Part shown: one piece after another, positions 33,860 through 42,980 of the stretch | Layout of the letters: each line of letters begins with the position of its first letter | Position numbering within the stretch: the first letter of the stretch is position 1 | Origin: Spirochaetaceae bacterium | Lineage (GTDB): Bacteria > Spirochaetota > Spirochaetia > Treponematales > Treponemataceae | NCBI GenBank assembly: GCA_017416145.1 | Contig: JAFQDD010000012.1 | Span: forward strand, 124,001 to 188,000 | Direction: 5' to 3' | Length of the DNA: 64,000 nucleotides | The notes under the pieces: generated by a model | Seen by the model: the letters and a program-made list of their open reading frames with translations, nothing else | The model's database searches: none | Told to the model about the DNA's origin: nothing | Program-made: the position numbers and the translations under genes

Positions 33860-36625
33860 CATTCCAGCAATAGTAATTTTATATCTAGATTCATTTTCAA
33901 AAGGATTATCAAGATAATATACAAAATCCACTCCAAATTTCGGGTGAATATTAACAAGATTTCCAACTACAGGTGTCAATTCAAAAAAAGCAGAAGCTGA
34001 AAAGCCTTGAACTTTATTTGTTGTATTATCAAGATTTGTGATTTTTTCTTGAAAATTATCAAATGAAAAACTCTGTATTTTCTTATTATTAAACCGCAAA
34101 AAATATCCAGAAGTTACAGAAAATCTGTTTATGTACAAGGGAATAAATGGTACTGATTTTTGGATTTCGGCAGAAAATAAAGTTAATTCAGTATCAAATG
34201 TCAAAAATGATGTGGAATCTTTACACAAACTTGCTCCGAAGTTTACTGGAAGATTTAGGGTAAATCCAAAAGGTGATGAAAATGGCAATAATCTTGGAAT
34301 ATTTAATTTTCCGTAGAGATTTGGAGTGAAAAAAACTTGTGAACCAAATATTTTTTCTGTATAAAATCCAAAGCCAACACTTGTATACATTCCAGATAAA
34401 TCAATTTTCAAATCAGCAATATGAGCCGTTTTCAAATTTACTGGAAGATAATACAAATAATCAAAATCAAAACCTACTTGCAAGTCTTTTTTTGGAATAA
34501 TGAAATTTTTAGACAAACTTAATGAAATATTGCTCTCGGAAAACTGAAAACCGTTTTTTTCTGGATTTGCAAAAACGCCAGTCAGAACAATGGTCGAATC
34601 TAAAAAGCCAATGGAAGTATAAGAAATGTGGCTATTTATCGTATCAGAAAGATATCCAAATCCAAGTCCCACAGTTTGATTTTCCAAAGGATTTTGCCAA
34701 AGCAATGTAAAACCAGGCAATCCTAAAGCTGATTTACTGGATAAAAACAATTCATTTGTTAAATCAAAGTTAGAAAACAGTGGAATAATTGCGAATTTGT
34801 CCAAATGTTTCCAATTTGAGTATTTTGTAGAATTTTTTTCAATGTCAAAATTTGATTTTTCGATATTTTGAGATTTTAGAAATTCATTAAATCTGTTTTT
34901 TAAGTTTTCTGAATAATATTCCAATGTTATAGGATTTGAAAATCCTCCAGGAATTTCTTCTAAAACAGAAATTGTGTTAAAGTTTAACATTTGATTTAGA
35001 AAAACGTAGCCAGAATCTGTTTTTATTGGATTTTGGATTCCTCCAGAAATATCTTCTTGCTGAAAACAAATATTATTTCCAACTAATTTTGCAACTCTTG
35101 GCAGGGAGTAATCTTTTTCCACATAATTAATTAAATATTCATTATCTGAAACATAGTTTATACTCAAAGGAATAATGTTTGCTGGAAAAGTTAAAACATC
35201 ATCTAAAAGCATAGAATCAAGAGTTGATATTTTGCTTAAATTTTTTATATTTAGTTTTCCAAAAACCCAAGATGAATCTTTTTTTGCTAAAACTGTAATA
35301 AAATTCTGATTTTTAGACAATGTAAAATCAAAAACTTCTAATTCAGAAAAATATACTTTGTTAAAAGATTCGGTAGAATATTCCTTCATAGAATCACTTG
35401 TTAAAATTGTATTTTCTGTAATTTCATAAGAAACAAAAGCTTCTTGATTTTGTAATGATGTTAAACCTATTAAATACAATTTAGTGTTGATTTTTGTAAA
35501 TTGTGGAAGCCGAACTCCTACTAATGAACCTTTTAGATATTGTTTTTTTTCTAAATCATACACAAAGGTTTCATAGTATAGATTTAAACCTAGTTTTGTA
35601 ATTGCTAAAAATCTTTCGTTTGGGGAAATTGCTAAATCAACTACAGAAGTTATATTCATTATTCTTGTGAGATTATCATTTTCTAGTAAAAAAATTCCCT
35701 TATCAACTTTTGAAAAATAATAAACATTGTCATTTACAACATCAAAACAAGTGATATTATCTTTTTTTGTAAGTTCGATTTGATTTGATTCTACAACTGG
35801 CAAAAGAGGAATTGTTTCTAAAAAAAGGTTCCATTCATCTTTTAATTTTGTTCCGTAAACTTTTTTAAAAGCCGCTTCTGTAAATAAATGTGTAGAGCCA
35901 AGTTCTTTCCAAAGCTCTGAATATTTTTCCAATCCGTATTTTTCTTGCAAAAATTGATGAAAAGCTCCACCGAAAATGTATGGATAATCTCCCACTCGGT
36001 ATTTATCATTTGCTCCAGAAGCTTCTTTCCAATCTGGAAGATTATTTTCTAGTTTTGCTTGAACCAAAATATTTTTTGCGTAACCTGAGTTTAAGCGGCC
36101 TTCTCCAGTGGCACTTTCAAAGGAAACTGTGGCACCTTCACTAAACATAGTTGGAGAAGTCAAAACTGTTGGGGAGAAAAAATCACCAAAAAGAAACGAA
36201 ACAATCTCCCAAGGTTTGCTTTTCATGTTTAAAGTTACTGCGTGAGTAAGTTCATGATAAAAAACAGATAAAATTGTTTCTGAAAAAACAGCTAGATTTT
36301 GTGAATCTGGTACTGTATCATAAATTACAATTCTATTGTATGGATATGAAGAAAAATAGGCATTTAATGCTTGAATATCAGAGCGAATTAAAACAGGAAG
36401 GGAAAGATTTGTTTCGGTGTTAAGTTTTTTTGCAAGTTCTTCGTAGATTCTATCTGCATTTTCGTAAAGCAAAGTGGCAGTTTCCAAAGATTTTGGCTGG
36501 TAGATAATTTGGAAGTATTTTGTGTTGATTTGATAGTAGGATTTATCTTGATTTTCAGTTTTTTCTTGAGGAAAAATGTTAAAAAAAATTGTTAAAAATG
36601 TAAAAACAAAAATAAACTTTTTCAT
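33848..36625 (-). CDS. Secreted HExxH metalloprotease-like protein with propeller-like middle and outer-membrane beta-barrel end
   Basis: 925 residues from the ATG at 36625, which opens a signal peptide (KKFIFVFTFLTIFFNIFP); an earlier in-frame start would run through the hexokinase terminator. Residues about 30-270 resemble gluzincin (MA clan) peptidases: SVFYHELTHAVTLNM has the HExxH zinc site and TMFSEGATVSFE offers the downstream Glu ligand. The middle third repeats short beta-strand blades (LAISPNERFLAITKLG and similar). The last 300 residues are alternating, aromatic-rich strands ending in phenylalanine (KITIAGMFTF), as in outer-membrane beta-barrels. A peptidase or chaperone at the outer membrane is inferred; substrates are unknown. 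Confidence 0.68.
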   Translation of the reverse strand: MKKFIFVFTFLTIFFNIFPQEKTENQDKSYYQINTKYFQIIYQPKSLETATLLYENADRIYEELAKKLNTETNLSLPVLIRSDIQALNAYFSSYPYNRIVIYDTVPDSQNLAVFSETILSVFYHELTHAVTLNMKSKPWEIVSFLFGDFFSPTVLTSPTMFSEGATVSFESATGEGRLNSGYAKNILVQAKLENNLPDWKEASGANDKYRVGDYPYIFGGAFHQFLQEKYGLEKYSELWKELGSTHLFTEAAFKKVYGTKLKDEWNLFLETIPLLPVVESNQIELTKKDNITCFDVVNDNVYYFSKVDKGIFLLENDNLTRIMNITSVVDLAISPNERFLAITKLGLNLYYETFVYDLEKKQYLKGSLVGVRLPQFTKINTKLYLIGLTSLQNQEAFVSYEITENTILTSDSMKEYSTESFNKVYFSELEVFDFTLSKNQNFITVLAKKDSSWVFGKLNIKNLSKISTLDSMLLDDVLTFPANIIPLSINYVSDNEYLINYVEKDYSLPRVAKLVGNNICFQQEDISGGIQNPIKTDSGYVFLNQMLNFNTISVLEEIPGGFSNPITLEYYSENLKNRFNEFLKSQNIEKSNFDIEKNSTKYSNWKHLDKFAIIPLFSNFDLTNELFLSSKSALGLPGFTLLWQNPLENQTVGLGFGYLSDTINSHISYTSIGFLDSTIVLTGVFANPEKNGFQFSESNISLSLSKNFIIPKKDLQVGFDFDYLYYLPVNLKTAHIADLKIDLSGMYTSVGFGFYTEKIFGSQVFFTPNLYGKLNIPRLLPFSSPFGFTLNLPVNFGASLCKDSTSFLTFDTELTLFSAEIQKSVPFIPLYINRFSVTSGYFLRFNNKKIQSFSFDNFQEKITNLDNTTNKVQGFSASAFFELTPVVGNLVNIHPKFGVDFVYYLDNPFENESRYKITIAGMFTF

Positions 36626-36644
36626 ATTCTTTAGTTTTTTATAA

Positions 36645-36682
36645 TAAAAAAAAGAGGATAAACTAAAAAAGTCTATCCCCGT
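36645..36682 (-). terminator. Terminator after the hexokinase gene
   Basis: Minus strand: GGATAGACT pairs with AGTTTATCC (one G-T pair) around a T5 loop, then a T8 run (seen as A8 near 36646-36653). Confidence 0.7.
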
Positions 36683-36693
36683 TTTATCAGTTT

Positions 36694-38037
36694 TTAACAA
36701 GCAGCAACAGCTGTACCAAGTGTAATATCGTTATCGATTGTTAGGATTTCAAAATACAAATGGCGTTGTGCAATTAGAACTTCGTTTAGATATCCACGTA
36801 GTCTGTATTGTAGGTTGTGAGTTTTGTAGAAAGTTGTTCCGTCACAAACAATACCAACTGGTAAAGCTGCACTAGTTCCTTTGCCGCTTTTAATTACTGA
36901 AGCTGCAATAATTGCAGAAGCAAGACGAGCTGAGCGTTCTACAATGGCGTCTAGAATTTCAAACATAATATCTGCATCTTCTTGAGTGCCTTTTGCAGCG
37001 ATTGCACCAAGTAAAGTATCAGTTTTTCTTGGAGCATAGAAGAATTGATCCATATCTTTTAGTTCTAGTTTTTCTAGAGCAAGAATTTCTTTTGCAAAAG
37101 CATCAGAGAAAAGTCCGTCCTTTGCAGCTGTTTTTAGTGCGATTCCAGCAACTGGACCTAAATATGCTCCAGAACACATTTTTTCCATTACATATAGACC
37201 TGGAGTATTTGCAGTTTTGTCAAAAGCTAGGTCGAATTCTGAACGTTGGATTTTGTTAAAGTTTCCAGATTCACAAACTACGATTTGACTAGCTGGAGGT
37301 GGATTTCCCTTAGAATCTTTTAATCCTGCGATTTTGTCGATTGGGTTTGATTCAATATAAGCTGAGTTCATTCCTGTTCCAAGAATAAATCCAACATAAG
37401 ATGAATATGCTCTACCTTCTACAGCGTTTGCAGCTCCAGCAAGTAAGGCAGCTGTTGTATCGTTTAGAAGTGTGATTTTTTCTAGTTTGTTCCAGCCTCT
37501 TTCTTCAAGAGCTTTTGCTAAACATTCACCAACTAAAGAACCTTCAACTTCTTTTGCTTTGATTTCTTTTGAAAAACGAATTACACGACCATCACCGTCT
37601 GGAGTGATTTCCATAGCATATGAAAAACAAAAACCAATGCGGGATGCTTTGTTTTTTAAGTGATCTAGATTTTTTGCGATTGCTTCAAAGAAATCTTTTT
37701 TAGAAAGTTCTTTTTCAATTCCAGGCATAGAAGTTTTTTCTAATTCTGAAATTGTAGAATTTCCATTTGCATCAAATGTTACAAGACAAGAGCGGAAGTT
37801 TGTTCCACCAGCGTCAATTACGATTACAGTTTGATTTTTTGGAGATGATTCAGGTGGCAATCCCCAAGTTGCAATCATTGGTTCTGTAGCATCCATAGAA
37901 TCAAGATTTCCAGGTCCTACATCAAGTCCTTTTTCCATATCATATAAAAGACTATCAATTACAGTATTTACATCATAAGCTTTTGCTGAAAAACCATGAC
38001 GTCCTAAAAAAGCATTTACGGTTGAATGAACACTCAT
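36694..38037 (-). CDS. hxk: Hexokinase
   Basis: ATP-dependent phosphorylation of glucose at the entry to glycolysis. 447 residues from the ATG at 38037 (GGAG six bases upstream; a TTG four codons earlier is also in frame). It belongs to the eukaryote-like hexokinase family found in treponemes rather than the short bacterial glucokinases. The phosphate-1 motif is VIVIDAGGTNFRSCLV near residue 70, the sugar-binding SYAMEITPDGDGRVI around 145, the catalytic-base region ITLLNDTTAALLAGAAN around 190, and adenosine-side GFILGTGMNSAYIE around 215. It has its own promoter and terminator. Confidence 0.93.
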   Translation of the reverse strand: MSVHSTVNAFLGRHGFSAKAYDVNTVIDSLLYDMEKGLDVGPGNLDSMDATEPMIATWGLPPESSPKNQTVIVIDAGGTNFRSCLVTFDANGNSTISELEKTSMPGIEKELSKKDFFEAIAKNLDHLKNKASRIGFCFSYAMEITPDGDGRVIRFSKEIKAKEVEGSLVGECLAKALEERGWNKLEKITLLNDTTAALLAGAANAVEGRAYSSYVGFILGTGMNSAYIESNPIDKIAGLKDSKGNPPPASQIVVCESGNFNKIQRSEFDLAFDKTANTPGLYVMEKMCSGAYLGPVAGIALKTAAKDGLFSDAFAKEILALEKLELKDMDQFFYAPRKTDTLLGAIAAKGTQEDADIMFEILDAIVERSARLASAIIAASVIKSGKGTSAALPVGIVCDGTTFYKTHNLQYRLRGYLNEVLIAQRHLYFEILTIDNDITLGTAVAAC

Positions 38038-38071
38038 CGTATACTCCAAAAAATTGTATAATATTTCTTTA

Positions 38072-38100
38072 ATTCTACCTTTTTACACGTTGTTTTTCAA
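38072..38100 (-). promoter_or_regulatory. Promoter of the hexokinase gene
   Basis: Minus strand: TTGAAA (38100-38095), a 17-base spacer and TAGAAT (38077-38072). Confidence 0.55.
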
Positions 38101-38119
38101 TCGTTTTAGGGCTTATTTC

Positions 38120-39064
38120 TTATTTTATTTCCATTTCTTCTAAGAATTTGTAAATTGATGGCTCTTTTATTGGTCGAACAGCAAATCGTGGAGGATTTAT
38201 AATTGCGTTATGTTTTTCTATTTCGTCTTGTAAACTTTCATAGCCTTCAAATTCTGTGGATTTTATGAAATTAGGATCTCCAAAAGCCATTAGAGAAAAA
38301 TCTTCATTAAAAACTTGATTTTCTGGAAGGTTTTGGATTCTTTGAGGATTACGAATCAATGTGCGGCGGCCAACGGTGCAAGTGTACACGTAAGAACCAA
38401 TTTGAATGTATTTTTCAAGCTGAACTTTGCTTTCTTCATTCCCTTTTTCAAGGTAAAAATATGCTAGAGCTTCTTGGTATTCTTGGTCTGTAAGCCAATA
38501 TTCGATTTTGTAAATAATTTCTTGATTTTCAGTTTGATTTTCGGCTTCATTTCCAACTTCACTTTCAGCCTGATTTTGAGGCAAAACCAAATATCCGTAG
38601 AGTTTTTCTAAACGACGAGCAGGACTTAGAGCAATATCTGTCATATTACTTGCTGGTAAAAAATAGCCCTGATTTTCTGAAAGTGGCTCGTATCCCTTTG
38701 GAAAGATGGATTTTTCGCTTTTTGCATAATATTCAAGATATAAGCCATTGTTTAAGGTGGCGGCAGTAATTGGTTCTGGGTCTTTTTCAATTTGAAATTG
38801 TCCATCATAAAAAAATCCGTAGTAGATTTTTACAGTTTCTGCAATGCCTTTTTCTGTGTTTTTTCCTTGCAAAATATCATTTTCTTCAAATACCAAAAAT
38901 TTATTAACATTTTCGTAAACACCTTTTTCAATAAGGGATTTTTCAGCTGTTTCAGTAACTTCTGCAACTTCAGTAGGTTCAGCTTCAAGATTATCTTGTA
39001 AACTTTGAGAAAAAATTGGCAAAGTGAGCAAACTAAATATCAAAGGAAAAAGGATTTTTTTCAT
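38120..39064 (-). CDS. Unknown secreted protein
   Basis: 314 residues with a signal peptide (KKILFPLIFSLLTLPIFS, cleavage before QSL). The mature N-terminus is acidic and repetitive (EPTEVAEVTETAE). The body has a Tyr-rich beta region, a second Glu/Asn/Gln-rich insert near residue 175 (ESEVGNEAENQTENQ) and a C-terminal helical end. No recognised domain or lipobox. It is divergent from the ABC-transporter operon, with only 50 bases between the start codons, so the two promoters must overlap. Confidence 0.55.
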   Translation of the reverse strand: MKKILFPLIFSLLTLPIFSQSLQDNLEAEPTEVAEVTETAEKSLIEKGVYENVNKFLVFEENDILQGKNTEKGIAETVKIYYGFFYDGQFQIEKDPEPITAATLNNGLYLEYYAKSEKSIFPKGYEPLSENQGYFLPASNMTDIALSPARRLEKLYGYLVLPQNQAESEVGNEAENQTENQEIIYKIEYWLTDQEYQEALAYFYLEKGNEESKVQLEKYIQIGSYVYTCTVGRRTLIRNPQRIQNLPENQVFNEDFSLMAFGDPNFIKSTEFEGYESLQDEIEKHNAIINPPRFAVRPIKEPSIYKFLEEMEIK

Positions 39065-39076
39065 ATCATTTTACTA

Positions 39077-39105
39077 TCGACAAAAAATCCCATAAGTTTT
39101 ATATT
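39077..39105 (+). promoter_or_regulatory. Promoter of the BtuFCD/FecBCD-type operon, nearly leaderless
   Basis: TCGACA (39077-39082), a 17-base spacer and TATATT (39100-39105); the ATG follows nine bases later. The leader would be only 2-3 bases, which also rules out a cobalamin riboswitch in front of this operon. Confidence 0.55.
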
Positions 39106-39114
39106 TCTTATGCT

Positions 39115-39969
39115 ATGAAAACACTACAAAAACTTATTTTTACTTTTATCTTTTTAGCTTTTTTCACTCCTATTTTTAGTTTTGGAGCAAAGGAAAATGT
39201 GGTTTCAGAAGAAAAAACTATTATTCCAACTAGAATTGTTAGTCTTGGAGCTTCTGCCACAGAGATTTTGTTTGCTGTGGGGGCTGGAGACCAAGTTGTG
39301 GCTCGTACAGATTTTTGTAATTTTCCACCAGAAACAAGTGAAATTCCTTCCATTGGTGGATTTGATGGGAAAACTTTTAGTTTAGAATCAATTATCTCAT
39401 ACAAGCCAGATTTTGTTGTATTGTTTAAAGTTATGCACGACCATTTAATTGAACCTTTGGAAAAATATGGCATTTCTTACTATGTTTCAGATGCCAACAC
39501 CATTGAAGATGTGCTAAAAGAAATCACTGAAATTGGAAAAATTACAGGCCATGAAGAAAATGCCCTTGCTTTGGTGAAAGAAATCCAATTATCCATAGAA
39601 AATTTAAGCTTAATATCAAATAAAACAGTTTATTGGGAAGTTTGGAACGCTCCTTACATGACAATCGGTGCCACAAGTTTTATAAACGAGCTTATTACAA
39701 AGGCTGGTGGAAAAAATATTTTTGCTGACCTAGAACAATCTTATCCATCTGTAAACGAAGAAAGCATTATTGCAAGAAATCCAGAAGTAATTTTTATTCC
39801 TTCAGATTCTCCTGTAACTGTGGAAGATGTTAAAAATCGTAATGGATGGCAAGATATTTCTGCTGTAAAAACTGGTTCAATTTATAAAATCAATGCAGAT
39901 ATCACTTCTAGAGCTGGTCCTAGAATAAAAGATGCAATTTTGTTGATAAATGAATTTTTAGCAAAATAA
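39115..39969 (+). CDS. ABC-transporter substrate-binding protein (BtuF/FecB type)
   Basis: 284 residues. An N-terminal signal sequence (LIFTFIFLAFFTPIFSFGA) precedes a helical-backbone metal-receptor fold: RIVSLGASATEILFAVGAGD, VARTDFCNFPPE, then YKPDFVVLFKVMHDHLIEPL (long linker-helix class III binding protein), ending INADITSRAGPRIKDAILLI. It delivers a chelate such as cobalamin, siderophore-iron or heme to the permease encoded next. The ligand cannot be read from sequence, and no riboswitch is present to identify it. Confidence 0.85.
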   Translation: MKTLQKLIFTFIFLAFFTPIFSFGAKENVVSEEKTIIPTRIVSLGASATEILFAVGAGDQVVARTDFCNFPPETSEIPSIGGFDGKTFSLESIISYKPDFVVLFKVMHDHLIEPLEKYGISYYVSDANTIEDVLKEITEIGKITGHEENALALVKEIQLSIENLSLISNKTVYWEVWNAPYMTIGATSFINELITKAGGKNIFADLEQSYPSVNEESIIARNPEVIFIPSDSPVTVEDVKNRNGWQDISAVKTGSIYKINADITSRAGPRIKDAILLINEFLAK

Positions 39970-40032
39970 TTTTAGAAAATTGTTTACAAACTGAAAAAAT
40001 TGATGAAAATCAAAAGAAGGTGAATATTCATT

Positions 40033-41007
40033 TTGAGTGAAAAATCTAGAACAAGAATAGTTGTAATTTCTCTTTTTATCATGCTCCCCCTGGTTTTTAT
40101 TGCAGGATTGCTTTTAGGAAGTGAATCTATTTCCTTGCAGGATATAAAACAAGACAAGTTTATTAGAATCATTTTATTTGATATTCGCCTTCCTCGAACT
40201 CTTTTAGCTCTTTTGTGCGGTTCTCTTTTGGCAGGTTCTGGAGCTGTATTTCAGGGATTTTTCAGAAGTCCACTGGCAGATTCTTCTATGCTGGGAGTTA
40301 CAGCGGGGGCAGCCTTTGGGGCAACCATTGGCTCTGGTCTTGGAGTTTGGATGCCTTTTGGAGCCTTTGTTGGGGCAATTTTGTGCATTGTGCTAGTGTT
40401 TTTTCTTTCTTGTGGCAAAAAATCAAGTCATGAACCAATTAGACTTTTACTTGCTGGAAATGCAGTTAGCGTTTTTTTATCTGCCCTAACCTCTGCAATT
40501 ATGTTAATCCGTGACAAGGAAATGTACAAAATGTATATGTGGACTTTAGGTAGCTTTAACTCAAAAGGCTTTGACGAGCTAAAGTTTTTGATTATTCCTT
40601 CCATTATTTCCTTTGTGCTTTTTTTGTTTTGCATAAAGCCACTAGACTTGCTTTCCAGTGGAAGTTTAACCTCAGAAGGACTTGGGTTAAACACAAAAAA
40701 AGTCCAGATTCTTTGTTTTGTTGCTGGTTCCATTGCCGCAGCCGCTGCAGTTTGTGCTGGTGGGGTTATTGGCTTTGTTGGGTTAATTTGTCCCCACATC
40801 ATACGGATTCTCTGTGGTAGCTCTTACAAAAAGATTATCCCCATATCACTTTTGGCAGGAGCAGTTTTTCTTGGAATAGTAGACATTTTTTGTAGAACAG
40901 TTGCCGCTCCAACAGACATTCCAGCTGGAATTGTTACCAGTTTAATCGGTGCACCTTTCTTTGTTTTTGTTTTGCTTAGCGGCAGAAAGCGAAAACACTC
41001 TTTGTAG
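40033..41007 (+). CDS. FecCD/BtuC-family ABC permease
   Basis: 324 residues, TTG start at 40033. Eight to ten hydrophobic helices typical of the family, with signature blocks IRLPRTLLALLCGSLLAGSG, AVFQGFFRSPLADSSMLGVT, then GVIGFVGLICPHIIRILCG and the C-terminal PTDIPAGIVTSLIGAPFFVF. It forms the dimeric inner-membrane channel for the substrate delivered by the binding protein. A GAAGG-like ribosome-binding site lies about 12 bases upstream. The ATPase gene follows after 13 bases. Confidence 0.9.
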   Translation: MSEKSRTRIVVISLFIMLPLVFIAGLLLGSESISLQDIKQDKFIRIILFDIRLPRTLLALLCGSLLAGSGAVFQGFFRSPLADSSMLGVTAGAAFGATIGSGLGVWMPFGAFVGAILCIVLVFFLSCGKKSSHEPIRLLLAGNAVSVFLSALTSAIMLIRDKEMYKMYMWTLGSFNSKGFDELKFLIIPSIISFVLFLFCIKPLDLLSSGSLTSEGLGLNTKKVQILCFVAGSIAAAAAVCAGGVIGFVGLICPHIIRILCGSSYKKIIPISLLAGAVFLGIVDIFCRTVAAPTDIPAGIVTSLIGAPFFVFVLLSGRKRKHSL

Positions 41008-41020
41008 TTGTGAGGATTTT

Positions 41021-41857
41021 ATGGGCAACAGTGAAAAATCAGCTTTTATCGAAAAATCAGCTTCCTGCAAGAAAACAATTCTCACAGTGGAAAATATTCA
41101 GGCTTTTTATGGTGAAAAAAATGTTTTGCAAGATATAAATCTTAAGTTCACTGAAAAATCTTTTACCTGTCTTATTGGACCAAATGGCTCTGGAAAATCA
41201 ACTTTGCTAAATGTTTTGTGTGGAATCAATAATCCAAGTTTAGACATTACAAATGGAAAAGTTTTCTTAAAATCAGAGGATATAAAAAAAATCCCCAAAA
41301 AAGAAATTGCAAAAAAAATCTCATTTTTGCCTCAATCTGAAATGTACAGTTGGAATCACCTTGTTTTAGACGTGGTGATGATGGGACGTTTCCCCTATTC
41401 TAAGGGATTTTTTGGCTACACTAAAGAAGATACAGAAATTGCAGAAAAAGCCCTAGCCGAATGTGATATTTTGCACTTAAAAGACCGTTACATTTTTGAA
41501 CTTTCTGGAGGAGAATATCAGCAGGTTTTAATTGCTAGAAGTTTGTGCCAAGAAACAAAAATCCTAGTATTAGATGAACCTTTCACCCATCTTGATATTT
41601 CAAAGCAACACAAACTTTTGCTTCTCTTGAAAAAATTGGTAACAGAAAAAAATCTTAGTGTAATCATTACCTTGCACGAAGTGAATCAGGCTGCAATCTA
41701 CGGTGAAAATCTTATTTTGTTAAAAGAAGGAAAAATTCTTTCCACAGGGGATGTAAAAACTGTATTCACAAAAGAAAACCTAGAAACCGCTTACGAAACT
41801 GATTTTGGATTTTTCCAACATCCAGAATTTTTAGTTCCTCAAGTTTTCCCACGGTGA
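41021..41857 (+). CDS. ABC-transporter ATPase (BtuD/FecE type)
   Basis: 278 residues from the ATG at 41021, chosen because TGAGGA lies just upstream and the permease stop is at 41007. Walker A LIGPNGSGKSTLLNVLCG near residue 50, Q-loop ISFLPQSEMYSWNH around 105, signature FELSGGEYQQVLIARSL around 163, Walker B ILVLDEPFTHLD around 185 and H-loop VIITLHEVNQAA around 218. It energises the upstream permease and completes a three-gene importer. No TonB-dependent receptor gene is adjacent. Confidence 0.93.
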   Translation: MGNSEKSAFIEKSASCKKTILTVENIQAFYGEKNVLQDINLKFTEKSFTCLIGPNGSGKSTLLNVLCGINNPSLDITNGKVFLKSEDIKKIPKKEIAKKISFLPQSEMYSWNHLVLDVVMMGRFPYSKGFFGYTKEDTEIAEKALAECDILHLKDRYIFELSGGEYQQVLIARSLCQETKILVLDEPFTHLDISKQHKLLLLLKKLVTEKNLSVIITLHEVNQAAIYGENLILLKEGKILSTGDVKTVFTKENLETAYETDFGFFQHPEFLVPQVFPR

Positions 41858-42128
41858 TGGGGAAAATCTTCCAAAGATATTTTGCTATCACACAGAACTT
41901 TCGCTTACGCTGTTAGGACTAGCGTCCTCACTTTTGTTCCATAGATGTTTTTTGACTCTTGCTGTGACGAGGAAACCTTGAACAAATCTGCGTGGCAATT
42001 TTATTTATCAAAAAAATCTTTTTTTTTCCAAAATTTTCCCATTATTTTTTAATTTTTTGAAACTTTTTTTTAATAATTATTATGTAGAAAAATTTCTGTA
42101 AAATTATTACTTAAAAGGAGTTTTAAGA
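41858..42128. other. Intergenic stretch before the Rpn gene
   Basis: No supported gene. The first half is relatively G+C-rich and contains a small hairpin (AGGAC/GTCCT, 41916-41929). The second half is T-rich and ends with a possible promoter (TTGAAA at 42057) and an AAAAGGAG ribosome-binding site for the gene at 42129. It could be decayed coding sequence; nothing recognisable remains. Confidence 0.4.
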
Positions 42129-42980
42129 ATGGAAAACATCAACCAAAGAAAATCACATTTTAAGCCAGTGGAAGAACTCGAATTTACTGACGACTATATG
42201 TTCGGTTACGTGATGCGAAATCCAGAAATCTGTAAAGAACTTTTGGAACGACTTTTGAAAATTAAGATTGAAAGGCTGGAATATCCAGAATTACAAAAAA
42301 GTATTAGCCCATATTACGAAGCAAAAGGTGTTCGCTTAGACGTCTACGTAAAAGACAGTGACAAAGTTTTTGACATTGAGATACAAAATGGGAGAAAGTC
42401 AAACATTGGGAAACGTACTCGATATTACCAGTCTATGATTGATATAGACAATTTATTGAAAGGTGCAAGTTACACATCCCTAAACGAAAGCTATGTTATC
42501 TTTCTTTGCACCTTTGATCCCTTTGAAAAAGGGCTTCCACACTACACATTCAAAACTCGGTGCCTCCAAGATTCTGAAGTTGACATAAAAGACGGTGCAA
42601 TAAAAGAAATCTTTAACGCCACAGCCTATGCCACAGAAGAAGATGTTGAAATATCCGCATTTCTAAAGTATATTGATAGTAAAGAAGCCACAGATGATTT
42701 TACTGACAAAATAAATCACATAGTAGAACTGGCGAAAATCAATGAAAAATTCAAGGGTGATTATTTAGCTATGAATATTCGAGAAACAGATATATACGAA
42801 GAAGGCCGAAATGATGGAATTGCATTAGGAATTGCTCAGGGTGCAGAACAGGCTAAAATAGAAACGGCCAGAAATTTGTTGAATATGAATCTATCTCTTG
42901 AACAAGTTGTGCAAGGTACAGGACTTTCTCTAGAAATTGTTGAAGAACTTGCAAAAGAACAAGAAAGCCAAAATCAATGA
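42129..42980 (+). CDS. Rpn-family PD-(D/E)XK nuclease/putative transposase-like protein
   Basis: 283 residues. The N-terminal part (FTDDYMFGYVMRNPEICKEL) and nuclease core (GVRLDVYVKDSDKVFDIEIQ, then RTRYYQSMID) match the PD-(D/E)XK nuclease family transposase/Rpn group, with the D...E-x-Q active-site arrangement. The C-terminal 80 residues (MNIRETDIYEEGRNDGIALG, then VVQGTGLSLEIVEELAKEQ) form the first copy of a 235-bp unit repeated downstream. In enteric Rpn genes the C-terminal part is also made separately from an internal start and acts as antitoxin; the internal ATG at 42771 would give a 69-residue equivalent. A role in DNA cleavage or phage defence is inferred from the family. Confidence 0.8.
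   Translation: MENINQRKSHFKPVEELEFTDDYMFGYVMRNPEICKELLERLLKIKIERLEYPELQKSISPYYEAKGVRLDVYVKDSDKVFDIEIQNGRKSNIGKRTRYYQSMIDIDNLLKGASYTSLNESYVIFLCTFDPFEKGLPHYTFKTRCLQDSEVDIKDGAIKEIFNATAYATEEDVEISAFLKYIDSKEATDDFTDKINHIVELAKINEKFKGDYLAMNIRETDIYEEGRNDGIALGIAQGAEQAKIETARNLLNMNLSLEQVVQGTGLSLEIVEELAKEQESQNQ

Noticed and set aside
39020-39114. Cobalamin riboswitch before the BtuFCD-like operon
   Set aside because: The space between the divergent start codons is only 50 bases, and the promoter predicts a leader of 2-3 bases. No riboswitch can fit, so the ligand stays undetermined.
41858-42128. Insertion-sequence end or attachment site before the Rpn gene
   Set aside because: I found no terminal inverted repeats or target-site duplication flanking the Rpn gene and its repeats.
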